This document shows, in pieces, positions 9,026-17,177 of a DNA stretch of 64,000 bases. Source of the DNA: Emcibacter nanhaiensis (GTDB lineage Bacteria; Pseudomonadota; Alphaproteobacteria; Sphingomonadales; Emcibacteraceae); assembly GCF_006385175.1 (NCBI RefSeq), contig NZ_VFIY01000004.1:620001-684000 (forward strand), given 5' to 3'. The position numbers were made by a program, and so were the translations under genes. How positions within the stretch are numbered: the first letter of the stretch is position 1; each line of letters starts with the position of its first letter. The notes beneath the pieces are model-generated. The model was not told the DNA's origin and made no database searches. It saw nothing but the letters and a program-made list of their open reading frames with translations.

Positions 9026-9932
9026 ATTCTTCCCGCTCCTCTTTGCCCGATTCCTGTTCCGTTTCGTCGGGATTATTGGTTAGTGTCTCCTCATCGACGA
9101 ACACTTCAATGTCGAGCTTCGACAGATAGACCTTCACTGTGCCCCAGCCGGTGGAAAATTCCCCCCTGACCGGCACCACAAACGGCAGATCCTTCCAGGG
9201 CACAACCCACAGGCTGAAGGTCTGGGGATCCCGGCTTTCCTTCTTGTCTTCATATTCCCGGGTACCGCGAATTTTTCCCGACAGCAGCCGTTCGCTGAAA
9301 CGGCAGACAATGGCATTTCCGTCATAGAGGGATTTGCGGTTCTGCGGCAGATTTTCAATGGTCGGGCAGTTGTAGCTGTATTGCACTGCGGCGGAGCCGT
9401 CGAAGACCGGATCGCTGACATAGTCCTTGCCCTCGCCCAGGGTCTGGATATTTTGCCGGTTTTCCGTGAACAGGCCCAGCATATAGGTCATGGGATCCAC
9501 ATAGGTCCAGAATCTCTCCGGCACCGGCTCGCGTACCCATTTCCGGTCTTCGTTATAGATGCCGATGGTCAGTGGCTCGCCGCTGCCCGGCTCCCGCTCC
9601 AGCAGGTGCTTGTAGTGGGTATCACCCCAATGCCCCTGCTTTTTGTACAGCAACGGCAACATAGAGCCGTCCGCGTTAATCAGCCCCTTGGCGTAGGTGG
9701 TGCTTTCCGCCTCGCTGAAAAAGCTGAGCAACCCCCGGGTCTTGTACGAGACCTCGACCTTGTAGCTGTCCTTGGCCAGGTAAACATGGGAGGTAATGGT
9801 GGAAACCACAAAGCCGCCCCAATAGGCGTGGTAGGTGGCGTTCAGCTTGAACTTCTCAAATTCCTCTCCGGCCCTGACCGGCAAGGGGGCCAGGGAGACC
9901 AGGAGAACCAGGAGGCACATGAGTTTCCTCAT
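9006..9932 (-). CDS. DUF3108 domain-containing secreted protein
   Basis: A 308-residue protein with an N-terminal signal peptide (MRKLMCLLVLLVSLAPLPVRA) and a DUF3108 region: an opening LNATYHAYWGGFVVSTITSH, a central STTYAKGLINADGSMLPL, and a C-terminal FSLWVVPWKDLPFVVPVRG. DUF3108 proteins are periplasmic or outer-membrane-facing and have no assigned activity. The last 20 residues are acidic and low-complexity (TEQESGKEEREEF). The start codon overlaps the stop of the yhhQ gene by 4 bases, so it is the second gene of a two-gene operon. Confidence 0.85.
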   Translation of the reverse strand: MRKLMCLLVLLVSLAPLPVRAGEEFEKFKLNATYHAYWGGFVVSTITSHVYLAKDSYKVEVSYKTRGLLSFFSEAESTTYAKGLINADGSMLPLLYKKQGHWGDTHYKHLLEREPGSGEPLTIGIYNEDRKWVREPVPERFWTYVDPMTYMLGLFTENRQNIQTLGEGKDYVSDPVFDGSAAVQYSYNCPTIENLPQNRKSLYDGNAIVCRFSERLLSGKIRGTREYEDKKESRDPQTFSLWVVPWKDLPFVVPVRGEFSTGWGTVKVYLSKLDIEVFVDEETLTNNPDETEQESGKEEREEFMDGNL

Positions 9933-10660
9933 TTTGCTTCTCCTTCCTCCGGCTCCAGATCGTCGTCGGTGGTTTCCAGACTGAACGGCGTGAAGTCGGT
10001 TTCATAGTCGAAGACATCAATGCCTTCGGCTTTTTTCAAGGCGCCGACAATGCGGTAGGTCACCGGGGTCAGCACCGCTTCCCAGCCGACCTTGAGCAGG
10101 AAATTGCTGATCATCACCTGGATCACGAGGCTGGCATCCCAGACGCCGAGGAAGGCCACCGGATAGAAAATCAGGCTGTCCGCCGCCTGTCCGACGATGG
10201 TCGAGCCGATGGTCCGGGTCCAGAGATGTTTGCCCTTGGTCCAGATTTTCATCCGCGCCATCACATAGGCATTGACGATCTCGCCAACAAAAAAGGCGCT
10301 GAGCGAGGCAAAGACGATGCGCGGCACCTGGCCGAATACGGTGGCATAGATTTCCTGCTGGTCCCAGCCCGGCGCCGGCGGCAGCTCCACCACCACGAAA
10401 CTCATGAAGGAAGCAAAGGCAAGACCGGCGAACCCGGCCCAGATCACCTTGCGGGCGCGGGCGTAGCCATAAACTTCGGTCAACACGTCGCCGAACACAT
10501 AGGACAGCGGGAAAAACAGCACTCCCGCGCCAAACACGAACGGGGTGCCAAAGACCTCCAGCGAGGCCACCTTGGCCGGCCCGATCAGGTTGGAACAGAC
10601 CAGCACGGTGACGAACGCCGCCATCACCAGGTCGTAATATCTGTATCTGTGAAGCCCCAT
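9929..10660 (-). CDS. yhhQ: Queuosine precursor transporter (VUT family, YhhQ)
   Basis: A 243-residue integral membrane protein of the vitamin uptake transporter family; E. coli YhhQ imports 7-cyano-7-deazaguanine for tRNA queuosine synthesis. Recognisable stretches are the N-terminal ASFVTVLVCSNLIGPAK-like helix, FPLSYVFGDVLTEVYGY and the AYVMARMKIWTKGKHLWTRT loop, followed by GQAADSLIFYPVAF. The C-terminal 45 residues form an acidic tail. The ATG at 10660 has only a weak ribosome binding site. I looked for a preQ1 riboswitch in the 148-base leader and did not find one. Confidence 0.9.
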   Translation of the reverse strand: MGLHRYRYYDLVMAAFVTVLVCSNLIGPAKVASLEVFGTPFVFGAGVLFFPLSYVFGDVLTEVYGYARARKVIWAGFAGLAFASFMSFVVVELPPAPGWDQQEIYATVFGQVPRIVFASLSAFFVGEIVNAYVMARMKIWTKGKHLWTRTIGSTIVGQAADSLIFYPVAFLGVWDASLVIQVMISNFLLKVGWEAVLTPVTYRIVGALKKAEGIDVFDYETDFTPFSLETTDDDLEPEEGEAK

Positions 10661-10808
10661 GCTCTGGTTATTTCACCCGGTTACTTAATTGCCTAAAAAC
10701 TCAGTATCTTGTTCTTTTCTTTGGAGCCATTCTGCCTAAAACCGCACTCCCTGTACAGACAAACCAGATAAAACGCCCGGCAAATGAGACAAACTGCGCC
10801 TTTGCGGC

Positions 10809-12302
10809 CTACATGCCCAGTTCCGGATAGAGCTCCGACATCACCATCGACTTGCCGTTGCCGAGCCGGAGCCGGGCATGATCCCGGGTCAGTTGCCGCG
10901 GGCTGTCCACACCGCAGCTGTGGGCGATGATCTTCACTTCCTTTTCCATATTCCTGGCATAGTGATAGACCCGGACCGCCTTGTCTTCCGGATTGAGGCC
11001 ATATTGCAGTTTCTTGTTGTGGGTGGTGATGCCGGTCGGGCAGGTATTCTTGTTGCACTGGAGCGACTGGATGCAGCCGAGCGCGAACATATAGCCGCGG
11101 GCGGAATTGACAAAATCCGCCCCGGCGCAATAGGCCCAGGCCACTTCCGACGGGGTGATCAGCTTGCCGCTGGCACAGACCCGGATCCGCTGCCGCAATC
11201 CCTGCTTCTTCAGGATATCGACCACCTCGGGCAGGCTTTCCCGGATCGGCACGCCCATATTGTCGATCAGGCTCATGGGCGCGGCGCCGGAGCCGCCGTC
11301 GGCGCTGTCGATGGTGATGAAGTCGGGCGCGCTTTCCTCGCCGCGCTTATTGATCTCCTCGCACAGGTCGACGTAGAAACTCTCGTGCCCCATGACGCTT
11401 TTGAAGCCGACCGGTTTACCGGTCACGTCGCGCACATAATGGATCATGTCCAAAAGGTCGCCGACATTTTTGATTTCCGGGTGGCGGTTGGGACTGATCG
11501 CATCTTCCCCCACCGGAATGCCGCGGATTGCGGCGATTTCCGGGGTGACCTTGATGCCGGGCAGGATGCCGCCCTTGCCGGGCTTGGCGCCCTGGCTCAG
11601 CTTGATTTCAATCATTTTGACCTGGTCGTGGCCGCCAACCTTGCGCAGCTTGTCCTCGTCAAACCCGCCTTCCGGCTTGCGCACCCCGAATTTGGCGGTG
11701 CCGATCTGGAACACGATGTCGCAGCCGCCTTCCAGGTGATAGGGCGACAATCCCCCTTCCCCGGTGTTCATCCACACCCCGGCCATTTTCGCCCCCCGGG
11801 ACAAAGCCCGGACCGCCGGCACCGACAGCGCGCCAAAGCTCATGCCGGAAATATTGACCAGAGCGTCAGTTTCATAGGGGTGGCGGCAATGGGGGCCGAT
11901 GGTGACCGGTCCGGCCTCGACCACTTCCTCATCCAGATGGGGGAAAGCGGTGTTGGCGAAATAGACCGTGCCCACGGGCCTGAGGTCGCGGGTGGAGCCG
12001 AAGGCGATGGTGCTGTCCACATCCTTGGCCGCCCGGTAGCACCAGGAGCGTTCGGCGCGGTTAAACGGCATTTCCTCCCGGTCCATGGCGAAAAAATACT
12101 GGCGGAAAAACTCGCCGAGATGCTCGAAGAAATAGCGGAACCGGGCAATGACCGGGAAATTGCGCCGGAGCGTGCTTTCGGTCTGGGTCTTGTCGACCAC
12201 ATAGAGAATGGCGACCCAGATGACCCCGGTGCCGACCACGAACAGGAACAGATAGGCCAGTACTTCGATGAAATTTATGGACAGCGTGGAGAAATTTTCC
12301 AT
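10809..12302 (-). CDS. FMN-binding glutamate synthase family protein
   Basis: A 497-residue protein with one N-terminal transmembrane helix (about residues 10-34) and a C-terminal glutamate-synthase alpha-subunit TIM barrel (GltB2/GlxD type). Family motifs are NISGMSFGALS, GEGGLSPYHL, the lysine-rich KLSQGAKPGKGG, SADGGSGAAP and the cysteine set CIQSLQCNKNTCPTGIT that would hold a 3Fe-4S cluster. Stand-alone members lack the glutaminase domain and their substrate is unproven. The ATG at 12302 is chosen over the GTG at 12311 because AAGGGG lies 8 bases upstream of it. The gene is isolated, with no gltD-type partner nearby. Confidence 0.9.
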   Translation of the reverse strand: MENFSTLSINFIEVLAYLFLFVVGTGVIWVAILYVVDKTQTESTLRRNFPVIARFRYFFEHLGEFFRQYFFAMDREEMPFNRAERSWCYRAAKDVDSTIAFGSTRDLRPVGTVYFANTAFPHLDEEVVEAGPVTIGPHCRHPYETDALVNISGMSFGALSVPAVRALSRGAKMAGVWMNTGEGGLSPYHLEGGCDIVFQIGTAKFGVRKPEGGFDEDKLRKVGGHDQVKMIEIKLSQGAKPGKGGILPGIKVTPEIAAIRGIPVGEDAISPNRHPEIKNVGDLLDMIHYVRDVTGKPVGFKSVMGHESFYVDLCEEINKRGEESAPDFITIDSADGGSGAAPMSLIDNMGVPIRESLPEVVDILKKQGLRQRIRVCASGKLITPSEVAWAYCAGADFVNSARGYMFALGCIQSLQCNKNTCPTGITTHNKKLQYGLNPEDKAVRVYHYARNMEKEVKIIAHSCGVDSPRQLTRDHARLRLGNGKSMVMSELYPELGM

Positions 12303-12378
12303 GACACACACCCCTTGTTTTTCAAAAGCTTACACTGAACGGGGAGGTTTTAAAATGAAAAACCAAGAAGCCCCTTCT

Positions 12379-12786
12379 TTAGGACCCGGGTAGTCCATAA
12401 AAATGTGCCATCGCATAAAAGAGAGCCGCCAAAGTCACGTGCGACCCACTATATGAGAAAGCAAACTGCGAAACCCTTTTATGGTAGGCTGACAATTGGA
12501 AACGCTTTTTTTCAAACCACCATACGGCTAGCGAGATTAGCGGCGCAAAAAACAACATGAATGCGGCCGTTAATGAATGCATTCCTGACCATACATGCAC
12601 ATCCATCAAATAGTAGAGCAACATTGTAACCAGCCATCCATAGCAGCCGAACACGATAAATAAAGAAAATATTGGTGGAGAAGAAATTCGCGCCCTTCTC
12701 ATCCTATGAGCCAGCCAAAGGAACAAAGACAGCCCTGCCAAAGGCAGTAGGATGTGAATTAATATCAACTTTGCAGATTCGGTCAT
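12379..12786 (-). CDS. Small membrane protein of unknown function
   Basis: A 135-residue protein with four predicted hydrophobic helices (about residues 6-25, 36-60, 68-90 and 112-130) and basic loops (RMRRARI, KKRFQLSAYHKR) indicating cytoplasmic sides. No family is recognised. It has lower GC than its neighbours. It lies between the terminator of kynU and the glutamate-synthase-like gene, in the same direction as both, with 76 bases to the latter. Confidence 0.65.
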   Translation of the reverse strand: MTESAKLILIHILLPLAGLSLFLWLAHRMRRARISSPPIFSLFIVFGCYGWLVTMLLYYLMDVHVWSGMHSLTAAFMLFFAPLISLAVWWFEKKRFQLSAYHKRVSQFAFSYSGSHVTLAALFYAMAHFYGLPGS

Positions 12787-12830
12787 TATTTGCCCCCAAT
12801 TTTCACTTACTTATCCTACCCAATTTTGCA

Positions 12831-12865
12831 GCAAAAAAAAGCCCCGGTGCATTTCCACCAGGGCT
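12831..12865 (-). terminator. Rho-independent terminator of kynU
   Basis: On the minus strand an AGCCC-GGTG / CACC-GGGCT stem (10 pairs with one mismatch, 5-base loop) at 12840-12865 runs into eight T residues (plus-strand A-run 12833-12840). It lies 28 bases after the kynU stop codon. Confidence 0.85.
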
Positions 12866-12892
12866 CGAGTTGGACAGTAATGCCGTGACGGA

Positions 12893-14128
12893 TCAGGTCA
12901 CAGCAGCCTTTGCCTGATATTCAGGCAAATTCCATAAATTCTTCTGCATGATGTCCTGGAGCATTTCGACCGTGTCCCAGATATCACTGTAGCGGACATA
13001 AAGCGGGGCGAAACCAAAACGCAGGATATCCGGCGCCCGGAAGTCGCCGATGATGTTGCGCTCGATCAGGGCCTGCATGATGGGATAGCCATAGTCATGG
13101 GTCAGGGAAACCTGGCTGCCGCGCACCTCGGCATCGCGGGGACTGACGACCTCGAAGCCGCAGCCGTCGAGTTTTTCCTCTACCAACTGGATGAACATAT
13201 CCCCGAGCCGTTTCGATTTCTCCCGCAGCATGCCCATGTCGGCCCGGGCCATCAGGTCGACGCCTTCCTCCAGTAAGGACATGGACAGGATCGGCTGGGT
13301 GCCGGTCATCATCTGCCAGATATCCTCGGCCGGTTCATAATCGCGGGTGAAGTCGAACGGCGCCTTGTGGCTCCACCAGCCGTCCAGCGGCTGCCGGAAC
13401 CGGCCCTGGTGACGTTTGGCCACATAGACAAAGGCCGGGGCACCCGGCCCGCCGTTGAGATACTTATAGCCGCAACCAACCGCAAAATCCGCCTTCCAGT
13501 CGCCCAGGTCCACCGGCACCGCCCCGGCGGAATGGGCCAGGTCCCAGACCACCAGCGCGCCGACAGAGCGGGCCTTTTCCATGATCGCTTTCACATCCAG
13601 GATCTGCCCGGTCTTGTAATGGACATGGACCAGCGAGACCACGGCCACATCCTCGGTAATCGCGTCGATCAGCTGTTCGCGCTCGGCAAAAATCACCTCA
13701 TGGCCATAGCCAAGATGCTTGCACAGGCCTTGGGCCACATAATTGTCGGTGGGAAAATTGGAGCCTTCCATCAGGATCTTGCGCCGGTCCGCCTTCATGT
13801 CGAGCGCCAGGCTCAGCACCTTGAACAGGTTGAGGCTGGTATTGTCGCAGACGATGACCTCGCCCTGATCGGCGCCGATCAGACCGGCGATCTTATTCCC
13901 GATCCGCTGGCCCATCTCGAACCAGCCGGCCTTGTTCCAGCTTTTAATCAGGTCCCGGCCCCATTCCTGCTCCACCACCCGGCGGGCGCGTTCTTTCGAG
14001 CTTTTCGGCAGCGGTCCAAGACTGTTGCCATCCAGGTAAATCACATCTTCAGGTAACTCGAATTCCGCGCGAAAGGATGCCAGGGGATCGGTGCGATCCA
14101 GATCTTCAAACTGTTCCCGGGTCAGCAT
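12893..14128 (-). CDS. kynU: Kynureninase
   Basis: A 411-residue PLP enzyme (aminotransferase fold) that cleaves L-kynurenine to anthranilate and L-alanine. IYLDGNSLGPLPK is at 30-42, the cofactor-pocket WDLAHSAG at 195-202 and the PLP-binding lysine K222 in GCGYKYLNGGPGAP. The length is normal for the bacterial enzyme. It is divergent from the formamidase gene, and together with kynA at 15191 it completes the tryptophan-to-anthranilate route. A strong terminator follows it. Confidence 0.97.
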   Translation of the reverse strand: MLTREQFEDLDRTDPLASFRAEFELPEDVIYLDGNSLGPLPKSSKERARRVVEQEWGRDLIKSWNKAGWFEMGQRIGNKIAGLIGADQGEVIVCDNTSLNLFKVLSLALDMKADRRKILMEGSNFPTDNYVAQGLCKHLGYGHEVIFAEREQLIDAITEDVAVVSLVHVHYKTGQILDVKAIMEKARSVGALVVWDLAHSAGAVPVDLGDWKADFAVGCGYKYLNGGPGAPAFVYVAKRHQGRFRQPLDGWWSHKAPFDFTRDYEPAEDIWQMMTGTQPILSMSLLEEGVDLMARADMGMLREKSKRLGDMFIQLVEEKLDGCGFEVVSPRDAEVRGSQVSLTHDYGYPIMQALIERNIIGDFRAPDILRFGFAPLYVRYSDIWDTVEMLQDIMQKNLWNLPEYQAKAAVT

Positions 14129-14227
14129 TCAGCACTACTCCTTATCAAAACTCTCATTTTCAATTCTGCCAATGACAACCCCTGAAGCATCATCTATCTT
14201 TTAACCCCACGGGAAAATTTACCATTC

Positions 14228-14263
14228 TTTTTCCTGTCAGTAATTTTTTTCTGACAGGAAAAA
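14228..14263. promoter_or_regulatory. Large palindrome between kynU and the formamidase gene
   Basis: Perfect 13-base arms (TTTTTCCTGTCAG at 14228-14240 and its reverse complement at 14251-14263) are separated by a 10-base AT-rich spacer. It lies about 100 bases from the kynU start and 64 bases from the formamidase start. Neither strand shows a T-run in terminator position, so an operator for a dimeric regulator of both genes is the best reading. Confidence 0.6.
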
Positions 14264-14326
14264 ACAGCAAAAACTGCGCCTGTGGGCGGAATAAACAGTT
14301 AAAAATTTTATGGGGATCAAAAGACT

Positions 14327-15199
14327 GTGGCGAAAGATATCTGGCGCGACTGGGACAGGGAAAAACTTGAGCGGGAATATTCGCCAAGCAGCTGCATTGA
14401 CGACATCAAAGTCTATATCAAGATGTATAATGAGCTCAGCGCAAAAGGCCGGGAAGCCTGCGCCAAAAACCTGCTGGCCGACGTCAGATACGGGCCGGAG
14501 GAGCGCTCGGTCATGGATGTTTTCGTCCCCGACGGCGACGGCCCCTTCCCGGTCCATGTGTTTATCCACGGCGGCTACTGGCAGATGCTGTCAAAATTGG
14601 AAAGCAGCTTTGCCGCCCCCAATTTTATCGACCAGGATATCATCTTCATTGCCCTCGATTATACCCTGGCGCCGGAAGCCACCATGCCGGAGATCATCGA
14701 GCAGACCCGACGCGGCCTGATCAGCATCCTGAAAACCGCCCATAACTTCAAAGGTGACCCCGGGAATGTTTCCATTTCCGGCAGCTCGGCCGGCGGCCAC
14801 CTCGCCGCGGAGATGCTCAGCACCGACTGGCCGGCATGGGGATTTGACAGCTGCCCGCTGAAGGCCGCCCTGCTCGTCAGCGGCGTATTTGACGTGCGCC
14901 CGCTGGTCCATACCTATGTCAACGACCCGCTGGGGCTCGACGAGCCAACCGCCGAGGCCTGCAGCCCGATGTTTCACCTGCCGGAGCACAGCTGCCCGAT
15001 ACTTGTGACCTATGGCGAAAATGAAACCGCCGAGTTCAAGCGCCAGAGCGAGGATTATTTCCGCGCCATGCTGGCAAAAGGCGCGAGCGGGGAATGTTTT
15101 GAACTCCCCGTCGTCAATCACTTCGATATTGTCATGGAACTCAACCGGCCGGACAGCCTGCTGTTCCGGAAACTAGAGGCCCTGATCCGTTCAGAGTGA
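14327..15199 (+). CDS. Alpha/beta hydrolase, probable AFMID-type kynurenine formamidase
   Basis: A 290-residue alpha/beta hydrolase with the oxyanion motif HGGYW at 81-85, the nucleophile elbow GSSAGG at 152-157 (S154) and a likely catalytic histidine H265 (VVNHFDIV). HGGXW with GxSAGG is the pattern of arylformamidases of the eukaryotic AFMID type. Between kynU and kynA it most likely hydrolyses N-formylkynurenine to kynurenine and formate, taking the place of the usual metal-dependent KynB. The start is a GTG; the overlapping ATG at 14310 is out of frame. Its last 9 bases overlap the 3' end of convergent kynA. Confidence 0.85.
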   Translation: MAKDIWRDWDREKLEREYSPSSCIDDIKVYIKMYNELSAKGREACAKNLLADVRYGPEERSVMDVFVPDGDGPFPVHVFIHGGYWQMLSKLESSFAAPNFIDQDIIFIALDYTLAPEATMPEIIEQTRRGLISILKTAHNFKGDPGNVSISGSSAGGHLAAEMLSTDWPAWGFDSCPLKAALLVSGVFDVRPLVHTYVNDPLGLDEPTAEACSPMFHLPEHSCPILVTYGENETAEFKRQSEDYFRAMLAKGASGECFELPVVNHFDIVMELNRPDSLLFRKLEALIRSE

Positions 15200-16036
15200 G
15201 GTGCGGACCGACCAGAGTTCGGGGAAGAATTGCAGCTCGAGCGCCTTGGACAGATAACTGACCCCGCCGGTGCCGCCGGTGCCGCGCCGGTAGCCGATCA
15301 CCCGCTCCACCGTTTTCAGGTGGCTGAAGCGCCAGCTCTGGAACCGATGTTCCAGGTCGACCAGTTTTTCGGCCAGCTCATAAAGATCCCAGTATTTGTC
15401 GGCCATGGCGTAAACCTGCTGCCAGACCTGCTCCACCTCTGCGGAGGCCACATAGGGCTCGCTCCAGTCCCGGCTGAGCTTGTCGGTGGGAACATTGAAG
15501 CCACGATCATAGAGCAGCTTCAGGGTCAGGTCATAAATGCTCGGCGTATCCAGTGCCGCCCTGACCTGGCGGTAGATTTCCGGATGAGCCTTGTGCACCT
15601 CGACCATGCCCGGGTTCTTGTTGCCCAGCGAAAATTCGATGATCCGGTACTGGTAGGACTGGAACCCGCTGCTCTGGCCAAGCGAGTCCCGGAACTTGAG
15701 GTAATCGCTCGGCGTCATGGTGGCGAGGATGTTCCAGGACTGAATCAGCTGTTCCTGGATGCGGGCGATGCGGCTGATCATCTTGAACGCCGGGCCAAGC
15801 TCATCCCGGCGGATCTGTTCCATGGCGCCAGTCAGTTCATGGATCGATAGCTTCATCCACAGTTCGGAGGCCTGATGAATGATGATAAACATCATCTCGT
15901 CATGCTGGTCGCTGCGCAGGGTCTGGCAGTCGAGCAACTTGTCGAGACCAAGATACTGGCCGTAGCTGACATCCTGGTCCCAGTGGATATCTTCCCCGGT
16001 CAGGTCGACAGCGCCGGGTTTGTAAGTCTCACTCAT
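15191..16036 (-). CDS. kynA: Tryptophan 2,3-dioxygenase
   Basis: A 281-residue heme dioxygenase that opens the indole ring of L-tryptophan to give N-formylkynurenine. Characteristic stretches are YGQYLGLDKLL near the N-terminus, FIIIHQASELWMKL, QSWNILATMTPSDYLKFR, and the substrate-binding RGTGGTGGVSYL near the C-terminus. The length equals typical bacterial TDO. It is convergent with the formamidase gene and 24 bases downstream of the leucine dehydrogenase gene on the same strand, so it could also be read from that transcript. Confidence 0.97.
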   Translation of the reverse strand: MSETYKPGAVDLTGEDIHWDQDVSYGQYLGLDKLLDCQTLRSDQHDEMMFIIIHQASELWMKLSIHELTGAMEQIRRDELGPAFKMISRIARIQEQLIQSWNILATMTPSDYLKFRDSLGQSSGFQSYQYRIIEFSLGNKNPGMVEVHKAHPEIYRQVRAALDTPSIYDLTLKLLYDRGFNVPTDKLSRDWSEPYVASAEVEQVWQQVYAMADKYWDLYELAEKLVDLEHRFQSWRFSHLKTVERVIGYRRGTGGTGGVSYLSKALELQFFPELWSVRTSL

Positions 16037-16059
16037 CAGGTTCCCCTCTGATTGCCCAA

Positions 16060-17127
16060 TCAGGCTGCTTTGCCCGCCCGGTTGCGCACACGGCCCGCCT
16101 CAATGATTTCCTCGGCCAGTTCGTCGGCAATCACATTGGTCGGGCGGTTCTCTTCGTCCGAGCGACGATAGATGGTCATCAGGGTATTGTAAATATTGGA
16201 CACTTTTTCACGCACCCAATCCACATCATATTTGCCGCGCGCCTCGGCGGAGACATTGATGATGCCGCCAGCGTTGATCACATAGTCGGGTGCATAGAGG
16301 ATACCGCGCTCTTTCAGCATACGGCCGTGTTCGTCGCGGGCCAGCTGGTTATTGGCGGCCCCGGCAACAATCGCGGTTTTCAGGGTGGGAATGGTATCGT
16401 CATTCAATACCGCGCCCAAGGCGCAGGGCGCCAGCACATCACAGTCCACCGACAGGATTTCAGCGGGGGCAACGACCGTGGCGCCGAATTCGGCGACCGC
16501 GCGGTCGATGGACGGCTGGTGAATGTCCGACACCACCAGTTTCGCCCCGGCTTCATGCAGGAAGCGGCACAGGTAATACCCCACATGACCCAGGCCCTGG
16601 ACGGCAACGGTCATGCCGTCCATGTCTTCCTTGCCCAACTTGTATTTGACAGCGGCGCGAATGCCATTGAAGACGCCCTCGGCGGTAAAGGGAGACGGAT
16701 CGCCGGAGGCATGTTCGCCTTCGCTGAGGCCGATCACGTGGCTGGTTTCCCGGGCGACGGTTTCCATATCTTCCACGGAAATACCAACGTCTTCCGCAGC
16801 AATATATTTACCTCCCAGGCTTTCCACCATGCGACCGAAGGCGCGGAACATTTCCTCGCTCTTGTCGCTGTGGGGATTGCCGATAATGACGGATTTACCG
16901 CCGCCCAGGTCCAGACCGGCCACGGCATTCTTGTAGCTCATGCCGCGGGAAAGACGAAGCACATCGGCGATGGCGTCCATTTCATTGTCATAGGGCCACA
17001 TGCGACAACCACCGGCCGCCGGGCCGAGGGTGGTGTCGTGCATGGCGATAATCGCCTTCATGCCGGTTTCCTTGTCGTGCAGGTAAACAAGCTGTTCGTG
17101 TCCTTTGAACTGGTTTGCTTCGATCAT
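16060..17127 (-). CDS. Leucine dehydrogenase (Glu/Leu/Phe/Val dehydrogenase family)
   Basis: A 355-residue NAD-dependent amino-acid dehydrogenase. The family signature TTLGPAAGGCRMWPY lies at about 33-47, the catalytic lysine is in MSYKNAVAGLDLGGGKSVI, and the Rossmann motif is GLGHVGYYL. The length is that of the short Leu/Phe/Val branch rather than glutamate dehydrogenase. Substrate could be Leu, Val or Phe; adjacency to an indolepyruvate oxidoreductase favours a role in oxidative deamination of branched or aromatic amino acids. The ATG at 17127 follows a GTG that also could start. It probably shares a transcript with the oxidoreductase gene upstream. Confidence 0.88.
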   Translation of the reverse strand: MIEANQFKGHEQLVYLHDKETGMKAIIAMHDTTLGPAAGGCRMWPYDNEMDAIADVLRLSRGMSYKNAVAGLDLGGGKSVIIGNPHSDKSEEMFRAFGRMVESLGGKYIAAEDVGISVEDMETVARETSHVIGLSEGEHASGDPSPFTAEGVFNGIRAAVKYKLGKEDMDGMTVAVQGLGHVGYYLCRFLHEAGAKLVVSDIHQPSIDRAVAEFGATVVAPAEILSVDCDVLAPCALGAVLNDDTIPTLKTAIVAGAANNQLARDEHGRMLKERGILYAPDYVINAGGIINVSAEARGKYDVDWVREKVSNIYNTLMTIYRRSDEENRPTNVIADELAEEIIEAGRVRNRAGKAA

Positions 17128-17177
17128 CACTCTGACTTTCTCTTTTGGTGCAGATTTGCGGTTTGTGTGCCCGGCAT

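Noticed and set aside
10661-10808. preQ1 riboswitch in front of yhhQ
   Set aside because: Neither the preQ1-I pseudoknot pattern nor the longer preQ1-II pattern could be found in the leader.
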